Source of the DNA: UBA1231 sp045652765
Lineage (GTDB): Bacteria > Bacillota_I > Bacilli_A > ML615J-28 > CAG-313
Length of the DNA stretch: 64,000 bases
NCBI GenBank assembly: GCA_045652765.1
Contig: JAZOLG010000020.1
Span: 71,226 to 135,225 of the forward strand
Direction of reading: 5' to 3'
Part shown: positions 16,822 to 28,100 of the stretch, piece by piece
Layout: each line of letters begins with the position of its first letter
Position numbering within the stretch: the stretch's first letter is position 1
Made by a program: the position numbers and the translations under genes
The notes under the pieces: model-generated
Databases searched by the model: none
The model's input: only the letters and a program-made list of their open reading frames with translations
What the model was told of the DNA's origin: nothing

Positions 16822-19800
16822 GAAGAAAAAACTCTTAATATTTTCAATTGCTGCACTTTTGGTAATTGCTGCAATCGTACTGATTGGACAACTAACAAAA
16901 GAAAAACCACTTGAATATACTTACAATCATAGTGCTAACACAGTTGCAAGTATTGAAAATGGTGACTACGCAACATATTTAAGCCAATTGAAAAAACATT
17001 TAGGCTTAAAAGATACTGATGATATTGAGACTCCTCAAAACAAAGCAAAGATTAATGGTGTTGATTATTTCGAAAACGCAAGTGAAATAATTTCAACAAC
17101 TGCTAATCATGAGGCAAAAGTAATTACGGCTTATACTACTGCTGGAGATAGTTTTATTTATGAAGATGGCAAAAAAGTTTCATTGGAAAATATTAACACT
17201 CTTATGGTAGGTAATACAAATGACTTAGTTTACAAAGTAAATATTGATAAAGCTGGTAATTACAACATTGTTGTTAACTATGTAACAACAGATGGTTTAA
17301 ACACAATTTATAGTAGTTTCTCATCTTCTATTGAAAGAAAATTAACTTTAATTACTGGTGATGAAGCTATCAATAAAATCTTTGAAGAAAACATGGGTAA
17401 TCAAAGTTATGTATTCTCAAGAGTTTGGAAAAGAGATCCAGGACAAGATAAAACTACAGATATTACAGTTTCTGAATTATCAAAATATGACACTAAACAT
17501 TCATATTTAAGTTTAGCAGCAGATACTAAAGGTAATGATGTTAAACCATCTCAAAAAGAAGAAAATAACATTTATGTTTCAGCATATTTATCTGACTACA
17601 TGGGATATGTAACTGAACCATATCAATATTATTTTACTCAAGGTGAAAATACATTAGTGTTCTCAGCTATAAAAGAAAGTATTCAAATTGTAAGTGTAGA
17701 AATCCTACCTGTTGAAGATACTCCTTCATACAAAGAATATTTAGATGAACATCAAAACGCTGTTAATTCTGCACCTAGCAATTATAGCTACCGTGTAGAA
17801 GGTGAAGCATCTAAATATACTTCATCTCCAACATTAAATCCTATTACAGATAGAACTAGCTCAAACACTTATCCATTCAGTATTAAAAATACTAAATTAA
17901 ATTCAATAGGTGGAGATAGCTGGAAAGTTCTTGGCGACTGGATTATTTGGGAATTTGAAGTTCCTGCTGATGGTTGGTATAATATTTCTTTAAGAGCACG
18001 TCAAAATCTTGTTCGTGGTATGTACTCTCATAGAAAAGTTTATATTGACAATCAAATTCCATTTGAAGAATTAAAACAAACAGTTTTCCAATTCTCTTCT
18101 GATTGGCAAAATGTTACTTTAGGTTCAAATGATACTGGTGAACCTTTTAAATTCTATCTAAAAGCTGGTAAACACCAAGTTAAGATGGAAGTTACTCTTG
18201 GAGTTTATGGTGAACTTGTTGAAGAACTTGAAAATATCACAGGTGATTTAAATAAATTATACTTAGATATTATCAAATATACAACAGCTTCTCCAGATAC
18301 AAACCGTGACTACAACTTACACAACATGGAAAGCTTCGGAGATTTAAATCTTATGAAGAGACTTGAAGATGCGTCTTTAAGACTTCAAGTTGTTTCAAAA
18401 GAAATTGCAAGAATCTCAAGTAAGAATGCTGACAAAGAAGATACAGTTGGTGATGGTGAAATTTACGAAGATGGTAAGAGTGACAAAACAGGGGTTATCG
18501 ATACTCTTGTTGAACAATTAAATTTATTCTTAGAAAATCCAAATAAATTAACAAAACAATTAAGTTCATTTAGTACAAACGTATCAAGCTTAGGTACATT
18601 ACTTTCAACTTTACAAGAGTTCCCATTAACTGTTGACTATCTTGCGGTATATGCGGCTGATGGAGACTACAAAATGCAAAAACCTAATGAAGGATTCTTC
18701 AAAAGAATTTGGAATTCTATCGTTAGTTTCTTCTACTCATTCATTATTGACTATTCTGAAATCGGTTCATTAAGTGCTGATAAAATAGAAGGTGTTCAAG
18801 AAGTTGAAATTGAAGTTTGGATGACAATGGGTCGTGACCAAGCGAACGTAATTAGAAAATTAATTGACACACAATTCTTAAAAAATGAAGAAGATTTACC
18901 AATTATTAATGGTAAGAAAACTCACATCTCTGTTAATTTAAAATTAACTGGTGCTGACGTATTATTAAGAGCATCACTTGCTGGAGTTGGTCCTGAAGTA
19001 GCAATCAACGTAGATTCTAGTTTACCTGTTAACTACGGTCTTCGTGGAGCAGCTTTAGACTTACAAGAAGCATTCGGTGATGACTTTACACAACATGTAA
19101 ATGCTAACTTTAAACCAAGTTCTATCAGACAATTTACATTTAATGGTGGAACTTATGCATTGCCAGAAAAACAATTATTTATGATGATGTTCGTAAGAAC
19201 AGACATTATGGAAGAATTATATGGTGAGTCTTGGGAAAGTCATATTCCACAAACTTGGGATGAAGTACTTTCTATGATGACAGACTTACAAACTGATGCA
19301 TTACAATTCTATCTACCAGTTAACGAAGCGGGTGCTTCAGCTCTTAACCCAGCATTTGTAAGTATGTTATATCAACGTGGTGGTAGACTTTATTCAACAG
19401 ATGCAAAAGAAAGTGGATTATTAAGTAATGAAAAAATTGACGAAAATGGTCAAACATTAAGTCAAATTGGTATGGATACATTTGAGTATTGGACAGACTT
19501 CTATACTAAATATTCATTCCCACTATCTGCTTCATTCCTTAACCGTTTCCGTTCAGGGGAAATGCCTATCGGTATTTCATACTATGAAATGTACAATACT
19601 TTAGCGGTATTCGCTCCAGAAATTCGTGGTGACTGGGCATTCTATCCAGTTCCTGGAACATTAACTCAAGTAACTGATGATGAAGGTAACATTCATGAAG
19701 TTATCAATCATACATCTGTAGCATCTGGTTCAGGTGCAATCATTACAGCTAAAAATGCTGAAAGAGATGAACTTAAAAAATATGCTGCATGGGAGTTCTT

Positions 19801-20236
19801 AAAATGGTGGACATCAACAGATATTCAAAGTAACTTCGGTAAAGAAATGGAAGGTATCTTAGGTATCTCTGCTCGTCATGCTACTGCTAACTTTAATGCG
19901 TTCCGTAAATTAGCTTGGCCTCAAGCTGATATGGAAATCTTATTAAAACAATGGGGTGTTGTTACTGATCGTAATAATCAATTAACAATGACTATTGATG
20001 GTGAAGAATACTTATATGAAATTATTGACGGTGTTAAACATTTATATGGTGTTCGTGAAATTCCACAAATCGCCGGAAGTTATATCACTGGTCGTGAAAT
20101 CGAAAATGCTTATCGTACTGTAATTAACAAAAACGTTAATGCTAAAGAAACATTATATAAATTTGCACAAAATATTAATAACGAAATTGACCGTAAACGT
20201 GAAGAATTCGGTTTACCACTAAAAGACGATAAATAG
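16814..20236 (+). CDS. Giant membrane-anchored solute-binding protein with carbohydrate-binding module
   Basis: 1140 residues. A Lys-rich start and one hydrophobic segment (about 7-26) without a lipobox suggest an uncleaved anchor. Residues about 325-475 look like a carbohydrate-binding beta-sandwich, beginning YRVEGEASKYT and including a GDWIIWEFEVPADGWY segment. A short hydrophobic patch lies near 635. Residues about 660-1120 form a family 1 solute-binding domain (EVWMTMGRDQ, AGVGPEVAINVDS, LPEKQLFMMMFVRTD). An ordinary binding protein is about 420-550 residues, so the N-terminal 650 are additional. It precedes its permeases by 18 bases. It likely captures a large glycan and hands it to the permeases. 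The ligand is inferred only from context. Confidence 0.8.
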   Translation: MSKKKKLLIFSIAALLVIAAIVLIGQLTKEKPLEYTYNHSANTVASIENGDYATYLSQLKKHLGLKDTDDIETPQNKAKINGVDYFENASEIISTTANHEAKVITAYTTAGDSFIYEDGKKVSLENINTLMVGNTNDLVYKVNIDKAGNYNIVVNYVTTDGLNTIYSSFSSSIERKLTLITGDEAINKIFEENMGNQSYVFSRVWKRDPGQDKTTDITVSELSKYDTKHSYLSLAADTKGNDVKPSQKEENNIYVSAYLSDYMGYVTEPYQYYFTQGENTLVFSAIKESIQIVSVEILPVEDTPSYKEYLDEHQNAVNSAPSNYSYRVEGEASKYTSSPTLNPITDRTSSNTYPFSIKNTKLNSIGGDSWKVLGDWIIWEFEVPADGWYNISLRARQNLVRGMYSHRKVYIDNQIPFEELKQTVFQFSSDWQNVTLGSNDTGEPFKFYLKAGKHQVKMEVTLGVYGELVEELENITGDLNKLYLDIIKYTTASPDTNRDYNLHNMESFGDLNLMKRLEDASLRLQVVSKEIARISSKNADKEDTVGDGEIYEDGKSDKTGVIDTLVEQLNLFLENPNKLTKQLSSFSTNVSSLGTLLSTLQEFPLTVDYLAVYAADGDYKMQKPNEGFFKRIWNSIVSFFYSFIIDYSEIGSLSADKIEGVQEVEIEVWMTMGRDQANVIRKLIDTQFLKNEEDLPIINGKKTHISVNLKLTGADVLLRASLAGVGPEVAINVDSSLPVNYGLRGAALDLQEAFGDDFTQHVNANFKPSSIRQFTFNGGTYALPEKQLFMMMFVRTDIMEELYGESWESHIPQTWDEVLSMMTDLQTDALQFYLPVNEAGASALNPAFVSMLYQRGGRLYSTDAKESGLLSNEKIDENGQTLSQIGMDTFEYWTDFYTKYSFPLSASFLNRFRSGEMPIGISYYEMYNTLAVFAPEIRGDWAFYPVPGTLTQVTDDEGNIHEVINHTSVASGSGAIITAKNAERDELKKYAAWEFLKWWTSTDIQSNFGKEMEGILGISARHATANFNAFRKLAWPQADMEILLKQWGVVTDRNNQLTMTIDGEEYLYEIIDGVKHLYGVREIPQIAGSYITGREIENAYRTVINKNVNAKETLYKFAQNINNEIDRKREEFGLPLKDDK

Positions 20237-20254
20237 AAATAGGAGGAAATAAAT

Positions 20255-21607
20255 ATGAAAATCTTTTTATATGTTGCATTCTCATTAATATTTGCTCTTA
20301 TTACTTATAAATTCGTAAAAGTTATTCTAAAGAATCAAAAATTGAACAAAAATAAAGTTCAATTAACTCGTGCAGAAAAACAAAAAATTGCGATTGAAAA
20401 GAAAGAAAATCGTTCTGAAGAAAAACGTTTATTACGTGAAGCAATGGCACAAAAGAAAGCTGAATGGAAAGCTGAAGATGCCGCTGCTGATGCTGAAGCA
20501 AAGCAAAATATTATTGATTTGAAACAACAAATTGAAGAAGCAAAACCAATCTGGGAAGAGTATCATAAACGCTATAAAGAAAACCCAGAAGATGAAAAAG
20601 CTGTTGAAGAATATTTCGAATATAATAAGTTCTACAACCGCTTATTACAAAAATTACGTATTGAAAAAGAACGTGTATCTCTAACTCGTAAAATGGAACG
20701 TTGGAGTAAACGTGGAGGTAGATTACGTAGGGAAATTTTCATTAAGAGACAATACTACTATTTAGTAGCTCCTTATGTAATTTTATTCTTTGTATTTACA
20801 GTTTTACCTGTAGTAATCTCATTAGTATTGAGTTTTACAAACTTTAACCTATTAGAGTTCCCAGACTTTGTAGGTTGGACAAACTACATGCGTTTGTTCG
20901 TAGATGATGAAAACTTTATGACAGCTATTAAAAATACATTAATCTTAGCTGTTGTAACAGGTCCATTAAGTTATTTAATGGCTTTCGTATTTGCGTGGTT
21001 AATTAATGAACTTCGTCCAAGACTTCGTTCATTCATGACATTAATTTTCTATGCACCATCTATTTCAGGTTCTGCATACTTAGTATGGAAATTAATCTTC
21101 TCAAGTGATAGTTATGGTTACGCAAATGCATACTTAATTAAATTTGGTATTTTAAATGAACCAGTTCAATGGTTACAAAATGAAACGTACATAATTTGGA
21201 TCATCATGATCGTACAATTATGGTTAAGTTTAGGTGTAAGTTTCTTATCATTCATTGCCGGTTTACAAGGTGTTGATAAAACATTATACGAAGCAGGTGC
21301 AATTGATGGTATTAGAAACCGTTGGCAAGAGTTATGGTTTATAACTTTACCACAAATGAAATCACAATTAATGTTCGGGGCCGTAATGCAAATTACATCA
21401 AGTTTATCTATTGCTGATGTATCAGTTCAGATGGCAGGTTTCCCATCAGTCAACTACGCCGGACATACAATTATCACTCACTTGATGGACTATGGTAACA
21501 TCCGTATGGAAATGGGTTACGCATCAGCCATCGCAACAGTACTATTCCTAATCATGATACTTGCAAATATGTTAGTACGTAAAATTTTAAGAAGGGTAGG
21601 TAGCTAA
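20255..21607 (+). CDS. ABC sugar permease (MalF type) with long cytosolic coiled-coil extension
   Basis: 450 residues. After a first membrane helix (1-25) there is a charged Lys/Glu/Ala-rich segment (about 28-165) likely to form a coiled coil. A normal six-helix permease starts near YYYLVAPYVILFFVFTVLP. The EAA loop that contacts the ATPase is EAGAIDGIRNRWQELWFITLP-like at about 346-366. The extra helix and cytosolic rod are unusual for MalF-type permeases and could bind the ATPase or a partner. AGGAGG precedes the ATG. It pairs with the permease two bases downstream. No ATPase gene is in the window, so a shared MsmX-like ATPase from elsewhere must serve it. Confidence 0.88.
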   Translation: MKIFLYVAFSLIFALITYKFVKVILKNQKLNKNKVQLTRAEKQKIAIEKKENRSEEKRLLREAMAQKKAEWKAEDAAADAEAKQNIIDLKQQIEEAKPIWEEYHKRYKENPEDEKAVEEYFEYNKFYNRLLQKLRIEKERVSLTRKMERWSKRGGRLRREIFIKRQYYYLVAPYVILFFVFTVLPVVISLVLSFTNFNLLEFPDFVGWTNYMRLFVDDENFMTAIKNTLILAVVTGPLSYLMAFVFAWLINELRPRLRSFMTLIFYAPSISGSAYLVWKLIFSSDSYGYANAYLIKFGILNEPVQWLQNETYIIWIIMIVQLWLSLGVSFLSFIAGLQGVDKTLYEAGAIDGIRNRWQELWFITLPQMKSQLMFGAVMQITSSLSIADVSVQMAGFPSVNYAGHTIITHLMDYGNIRMEMGYASAIATVLFLIMILANMLVRKILRRVGS

Positions 21608-21609
21608 TA

Positions 21610-22623
21610 ATGGCAGATAAATTTGATGATGCAATTGGCGGTGCGGAGTTATCCAAAGCCGAGTTAAAAAGTATTAAACGTCAACAAAAATTAGCCAAAA
21701 AATATGGTATTCGTGATGAAGCTACCATGGGCAAAGTTGAACGATTCTTCTATTTACGTGCTAAGAAAAGAAGAATTAAGAAAAAGAAAAGAATGAGCAG
21801 AAGTTTAGGTGGAGACATTGCTTTATTCATGATGTTGTTATTCTTTGGTTTATTTAGTGCTTACCCACTAGTTTACTCAATCAATGCTGCATTTAAACCT
21901 TTAAATGAATTATTCATTTTCCCACCAAGATTATTCGTACAAAACCCTACAACAGATAACTTTACAGACCTTGCAATGTTGATGCAAGACTCTTGGGTTC
22001 CTTTCTCAAGATATTTCTTTAATACAATCTTCATTACATTAATGGGTACAATTGGTCACGTAATCATTGCTTCAATGGCTGCGTATCCTCTTGCAAAACA
22101 TAGATTCCCAGGTAGTAAAGTAATTTTCGGTTTAGTAGTTTATTCTTTAATGTTCGCTGCACAAGTTACAGCAACACCTAAATACATTATCTTTAGTGTT
22201 TTAGGACTTGTAGATACTCAATGGGCTATTATTATTCCAGCCTTTGCTTATTCATTAGGTCTATACTTGATGAAACAGTTTATGGATGATATTCCAATGG
22301 AATTAATTGAATCAGCAAAAATTGATGGTGCAAACGAATTCCAAATTTACTGGCGTATAGTTATGCCACTAGTAAAACCAGCATGGTTAACACTTATTAT
22401 TCTATTATTCCAACAATTATGGAATAACGATGGTGGAACATTCATTTATAGTGAACAATTAAAACCATTAAGTTACTCACTACACCAAATCGTTGCCGGT
22501 GGTGTTGCGAGAACAGGTAGTGCCTCTGCCGTTATCTTAATTATGATGATTGTGCCAATTACTGTCTTTGTATTATCACAAAGTCAAATCATTGAAACAA
22601 TGGCGCATTCAGGTATGAAGTAG
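21610..22623 (+). CDS. ABC sugar permease (MalG type)
   Basis: 337 residues with a basic N-terminal cytosolic region (about 1-70, rich in KKRRIKKKKR) and six membrane helices. The EAA loop is ESAKIDGANEFQIYWRIVMP, about 231-250. It is the partner of the permease directly upstream and together they should form the channel for the solute-binding protein at 16814. The carbohydrate-uptake subfamily is clear from the order and the loop. The actual substrate, a wall-derived oligosaccharide, is inferred from neighbours. Confidence 0.9.
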   Translation: MADKFDDAIGGAELSKAELKSIKRQQKLAKKYGIRDEATMGKVERFFYLRAKKRRIKKKKRMSRSLGGDIALFMMLLFFGLFSAYPLVYSINAAFKPLNELFIFPPRLFVQNPTTDNFTDLAMLMQDSWVPFSRYFFNTIFITLMGTIGHVIIASMAAYPLAKHRFPGSKVIFGLVVYSLMFAAQVTATPKYIIFSVLGLVDTQWAIIIPAFAYSLGLYLMKQFMDDIPMELIESAKIDGANEFQIYWRIVMPLVKPAWLTLIILLFQQLWNNDGGTFIYSEQLKPLSYSLHQIVAGGVARTGSASAVILIMMIVPITVFVLSQSQIIETMAHSGMK

Positions 22624-22635
22624 GAGGTACAAAAA

Positions 22636-24519
22636 ATGAAAAAGAAAATATTATTTTTAACAATTTTATTAACATTCTTACTTGTACCAACATTCGTAAT
22701 TGGTGCATACTCTTACAACTATGATTTCTTTAAAAATCCAATTTATTCAAGTGAAGGTTTAACTTTCAAAGATGCAATTGACTTTAATGAAATCTTTAAA
22801 AATGGTGATTCATTTACAGATTCTGAAAACTTTATCGGTGGTACAGTAATTGATCACTTCATTGATTTATCTGACTTAGCTGTTTACGAAGATGAAATAT
22901 ATGTACTTGATGGTGCATCTACAGCATCTAAAAAAGATGTAATTGAGTTTACAGTTAATGCAAGAAAACAAGAAGATGTAGATAAAAATCCTGAAGCTTC
23001 TGCAAGTGAACAAAAAGTTCAAGTTTACAAAAATAGTGGAATCTATTTATTAAATCCAGATTACACAATTAAAGACAGAATGAACGTATTTGAAATTACA
23101 GATGAAGCTGCAAAAGCATTAGCAGAATCTTATTACTATGAACTAAAAGATGGTAAGAGAGAATACTTATTTGATTCAGAACATCCTGAAAAGGTTACAA
23201 TTGAACAAATTCAAGCAGCTACAATTTTAATTGACAAAAACAATAAAGTTATTCGTGCTCCATTCTTTGCATATGATATTAATCCTAGTGAAGACGGATA
23301 CGAAACATGTGTAATGTTAAACTCTGCAAATGGTTTATACGTTACAAAAGATTATATTTATGTAGCAGATTCTGGTAATGCAAGAATTCTTGGTATTCGT
23401 AAGTCTGACTACGTTGTAGATAAAGTGTACACTACACCTAATGATGAAGGTACATTCTACATGTTCGATTATGCTGATGAAGCAACAACAAAAATTTTAT
23501 ATCAACCTTCAAAAATTGTTGTAGACGATTCTGGTCGTTTATATACAATCGCAACTAATACATACCAAGGTATTATTGAATACAATCAAGATTCTGAATT
23601 CAATCGTTTCTTAGGTAAAAACTTAGTTACAAAACGTTCTTGGTGGTCATTCTTATTAAGTGAAGAACAATATGCTAAACTATCACTTAACTTACCATCA
23701 GAATTTACAAATTTAACACTTGACGATCGTCAATTAATTTATGCTACTGCTCAACCAGACCCATCTGCAACAACAGCAGCAGAAATGATTAAACTTATTA
23801 ATACATCTGGTAAAGACGTATTAAAACGTAATGGATATGTTACACCTGATGGTGATATTAAATATGCATCATACGTTAAACCAGCCGTTGAAGGATCTTC
23901 TAAGTTTACAGCAATCGATGTAAATAAAGACCGTATCTATTCAGTAGCTGATAGAACAAGAGGTCGTATTTTCACATATGATGAAGAAGGTAACTTACTT
24001 TATGTATCTGGTGAAAAAGGTGATCTAGAAAGTAATATTAAAAATCCAGTAGCTTTAAGATATTTCAATGTATCTGATTCAACTGGTGAAAACACTTTAG
24101 AATATGTATTGTTACTTGACCAAGGCGCAGGTACAGTTATGGTTTACGAAACTACTCAGTTTGGTAAATTAGTAAATGAAGCTACAAGCTTATATTTAAG
24201 AAATGATATTCATGGTGCCAAAGCTAAGTGGGAAGAAGTTTCTAAGATGAATAGTAACTATGAACTTGCTTATGTTGGTATCGGTAAGAGCTTATTAAGA
24301 AATGGCGATTACAAAGAAGCTATGGTAAACTTTGAATTAGGTCACAATGCTGAATATTATTCAGACGCATTCAAACTTTATCGTAATGATTTAATTAAAG
24401 AACACTTTGGAATTCTTATGACAGGAATTGTTATTATTTGTGTAGCAGGTGTTGCATTAACAGTTTCTAAAAAGATTTACAAAAGAAATCTAGAAAGATC
24501 ACAAAGGGAGGAAGCGTAA
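22636..24519 (+). CDS. Membrane-tethered beta-propeller/TPR accessory protein
   Basis: 627 residues. It has an N-terminal hydrophobic segment (1-24), then an extracellular part with NHL-like propeller repeats (for example GLYVTKDYIYVADSGNARIL and KIVVDDSGRLYTIATNTY). Two TPR-like helical hairpins follow around 520-585 (GAKAKWEEVSKMNSNYELAY and a GDYKEAMVNF unit), then a C-terminal membrane helix (about 589-612) with a short basic cytosolic tail. There is no visible catalytic motif. Placed between permeases and a Yip1 protein, it is probably a scaffold or sensor of the uptake complex. The function is not known. Confidence 0.7.
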   Translation: MKKKILFLTILLTFLLVPTFVIGAYSYNYDFFKNPIYSSEGLTFKDAIDFNEIFKNGDSFTDSENFIGGTVIDHFIDLSDLAVYEDEIYVLDGASTASKKDVIEFTVNARKQEDVDKNPEASASEQKVQVYKNSGIYLLNPDYTIKDRMNVFEITDEAAKALAESYYYELKDGKREYLFDSEHPEKVTIEQIQAATILIDKNNKVIRAPFFAYDINPSEDGYETCVMLNSANGLYVTKDYIYVADSGNARILGIRKSDYVVDKVYTTPNDEGTFYMFDYADEATTKILYQPSKIVVDDSGRLYTIATNTYQGIIEYNQDSEFNRFLGKNLVTKRSWWSFLLSEEQYAKLSLNLPSEFTNLTLDDRQLIYATAQPDPSATTAAEMIKLINTSGKDVLKRNGYVTPDGDIKYASYVKPAVEGSSKFTAIDVNKDRIYSVADRTRGRIFTYDEEGNLLYVSGEKGDLESNIKNPVALRYFNVSDSTGENTLEYVLLLDQGAGTVMVYETTQFGKLVNEATSLYLRNDIHGAKAKWEEVSKMNSNYELAYVGIGKSLLRNGDYKEAMVNFELGHNAEYYSDAFKLYRNDLIKEHFGILMTGIVIICVAGVALTVSKKIYKRNLERSQREEA

Positions 24520-25182
24520 ATGAAAGTATTAAATTACATTAAAAAGTTATTAAGTGCTTTTTATGAAAACTTCGTTAAAGTTCCTCTAAGATTATTATCA
24601 CATCCAGTACTTGGATATACAGAATTTAAAGAAGATAAAAAAGGCAAATTAAGTGTTGGTATCGGAATGGTATTAATTTATGCATTACTAACAATTATTC
24701 GTTATAATACTGATGGTATCATTATCAACAAAAACGACCCTACAAAATTTAATAGTATTCTATTAATAGTTTATGCAGTAATGCCACTTGTAATTTTATC
24801 AGTTGCTAACTGGAGTATTTCAACTCTTATGGATGGTAAAGCAACTATGAAACAAATCTTTACAATGGGTGGTTATTCTTATTTTCCATTAATTATTTTT
24901 GGAATTATCAACTTAGTATTAAGTAATGTATTAACTGTTGATGAAGCAGACATGATCGTTTTATTTACAGTTTTAGGTTTTGCGTTAACTGTTTATATGA
25001 TTTTTATGGGACTAGTAGTATTACAAGAATATGGTGTTGCGAAAGCTGTTTGGACTGTAATCCTTACAATTGTTGCAACTGCTGTTATTCTATTTATTGC
25101 ACTTCTTGTCTTCGACTTATCACAACAAATATACGGTTTCTTCTACTCATTGTATAAAGAAATTGTATCGAGATTCTTATAG
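24520..25182 (+). CDS. Yip1-family membrane protein
   Basis: 220 residues with five hydrophobic helices and an amphipathic N-terminus containing HPVLGYTEFKEDKKGK, a pattern seen at the start of bacterial Yip1-domain proteins. It abuts the upstream gene with no gap and is followed after 12 bases by the DUF5696 gene with AGGAGG. Such proteins often accompany this type of large sugar-uptake operon. No enzymatic role is known, and assembly or folding of the membrane partners is a guess. Confidence 0.68.
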   Translation: MKVLNYIKKLLSAFYENFVKVPLRLLSHPVLGYTEFKEDKKGKLSVGIGMVLIYALLTIIRYNTDGIIINKNDPTKFNSILLIVYAVMPLVILSVANWSISTLMDGKATMKQIFTMGGYSYFPLIIFGIINLVLSNVLTVDEADMIVLFTVLGFALTVYMIFMGLVVLQEYGVAKAVWTVILTIVATAVILFIALLVFDLSQQIYGFFYSLYKEIVSRFL

Positions 25183-25194
25183 GAGGTAGTCGAG

Positions 25195-28100
25195 ATGAAA
25201 TTAAGATGGCCTAAATTTTTAACAGTTAAAAGAACAATTTTATTTGCATTGTTATTATTTGTAATAATCTTTGCATTAGTTTATTTCTTCGGTGGTTATA
25301 AAGCTTCTGCTTTAAGTAGTGATTTGATGGAATTTAATCCTGATGGATTTAAGCACATTGATCAATATATCAAAGATGAAGAAGCAGATAATCAAGCAGA
25401 ATTTGATAAATTATTAAATGAGTTAACTGTAGCAAATTATGATGAAAAAATTGATGCTGTTATTGCAGCATGTACTACAGTAACTTATTTAAACCAATTA
25501 AATGCTAAACTTTCTGAATTGCAAAAAGCTGATGATGATAATGATGATAAATATCAACACAATCTTGATTCTAATTCATTAATCACAACAGAAGAGTTTG
25601 CAAAACAAACAATGAATGAATTCCGTCCATGTTTAGAAAAATTAGATGCAAATGGAACAGGTTATAAATTAGAATTGAATTACTTTACAACTCAATTTAA
25701 AATTATTCGTTTTGAAAAAGGCGAAAAAGTAAATGAATGGTATTCAAACCCTCAAAATACTGATTACACTGCTAGTGTTGGTTCAACACTTGCTAACCAA
25801 AAAAGTCCATTGATTCTTTATTACTACACACCAAATGGAGCTACTCTTCCATATAGTGCTTTTGAATATTCAATCAATGATAACCAAGGATCAGCGGAGG
25901 CTCCTACATACGTTGATCAAACATTTAGTTATGACATAGATCCAACAAATGGAACTCTACAAGTATATTATGAGTTACAATCTAAAGGACATAAGTATTA
26001 TGACTATCCAAAATATTTAACTCCTGAACGTGTTAATGAATTAATTCAACGTAACAAGGATTATGTTGCAGCTGAACTTGCTGCTTTTGATACAAAAAAT
26101 ATGAGTGAATTACAAGAATATTTTAATGATCATTACGCAGTAAGATATATTAAAAGACCAAATGAAATTGGTTCAAAACGTCAAGGACTTATTGGACCTG
26201 AATCATATAAATATTTTGTAGAAAAATTTAAATACAATGATTCTGATTACAAAAATGTAAACATTGATAACATTGTTTCACGTTTTAAAAGTATGGTAGA
26301 TGCTAATAAAATTGAAGATGTCAGAAATTTATGTAAAATTATGTTTAGATTAGAATATGAATATACAGATTCTAAACATGAATTTGTTAAAGATGGAAAT
26401 ATCTTAAAGACTTCAGATGCTTCTGAATTCTTAAAAAACCAATATAAATTGGATGATACATTAAGTGACTCTGCTCATCCATTCCCATTCTATGAAATCG
26501 TAGATAATTATGATGAAACTATGGGTTACAGATCTAGCCAATTTATTTCTCAAACATTAAAGAAATTCCAATATTCTGAAGAAGATTTAAAAGCTGATCA
26601 AGAATTATTTGGAGTTGAAATTGTTTCAAATAAACCTTCATTTAAAGTTGGTGTACAATATTCATTAACAGATAAAGGATTTGAAGCAAAAGTTATTAAC
26701 AACTCACTTTCTGAGTCATTACCTGAAAAGTATCCAATCTATAAGATTGAAATACTTCCATATTTCTCAGCAATTAGTGCTGATTATGCTCCTTATCAAT
26801 ATGCCGATGGTAAAAAACAAATTGATAAAATTAACACATTAGAATCTAATGGGTATATGGTTATTCCTGATGGTAGCGGTGGTATCATTAATTTAAATAA
26901 TGGTAAATTTGCTTATCAAAAACGTGTATATTCAACTGATTTAGCGTTTGTTGATGAAGTTAAAAAGACTGCTTCTGAAGATGTATTATTACCAATGTTT
27001 GGTTTAACTTATGACTCTGTAGACTTCTCAAGTGTTGCTCCTGGAAAAGAAGGAGGCTTTAGAGGAAGCAGCGTTATCGCAAGAGCTACTCAAGGTGCTT
27101 CTCAAATGATTCTAACAGCTGGTGTTAGTGCAGCAAGTGATGCTTATAACAGAATTTGCTTCGCTGCAACATATAGAGAATCACAAACAGTAACAATTGG
27201 TACTGGTTACTATGCTAACCCAGTTACTCAAGTTACTCCAACAAATGTAAAAACTGACTTTACTGTTGAGTATTCACTAATTAATGAACAAGGTTTAACA
27301 TATTCTGATATCGCAAAACGTTATCAAGAAATGTTATATGGTGATGTTTTAGAACAAAATGCTCAAGACAAAACTAATACTCCAGTTCTTAATGCTGAAT
27401 ATTTAGGTTTATATGACTATAAAACAAACTTCTTAGGTATTGTATATAATGGTCATGATAGTTTAACAACTTATTCACAAGCTATTGACGTAACTAAAAA
27501 ATTACAAGAATGGGGCGCTGAAAAGATTAACGTAATGTATCTTGGATGGCAAGATTCTGGTTTAGTTAACGAAACATTTAATGATATGAAGTTTACAAAA
27601 GACTTAGGTAATAAGAAAGAACTTCAATCAATGTTAAATTATTTCAAAGAAAATGATGTAACACTTTATCCAAATGTTAGCTTCCTTGAAGTAAACAAAA
27701 TAAACGAATCATTTGGTAAGATTAGATATGCATCTCGTGACATTTCTAATGAATTTACTGAAAAATATCCATATGATTTAGCAAGTGGTGTTTTTGATAA
27801 AAAACAACGTGCAATCTATACTATTTCTCCAAAATTCTTCGATGTATTCTCAAGTAATTTAGTGGAAAATTTCAAAAAGAATAATCCTGAACTTGAAAGT
27901 ATGGCATTCGAAAAATTAGGATCAAAAATTGTAGGTGACTACAAGAAAAAGAATGAATTCTTTAGATTCAATTCTGTTGTTGAACAAATTAATGTATTTG
28001 AAAAATTAAATGCTAACAACATTAAAAATTTAACATTAACTGCTCCTTATGAATTTGCAGTTAAATATGCTAATAACATTGTTGAATTACCTTATGAATC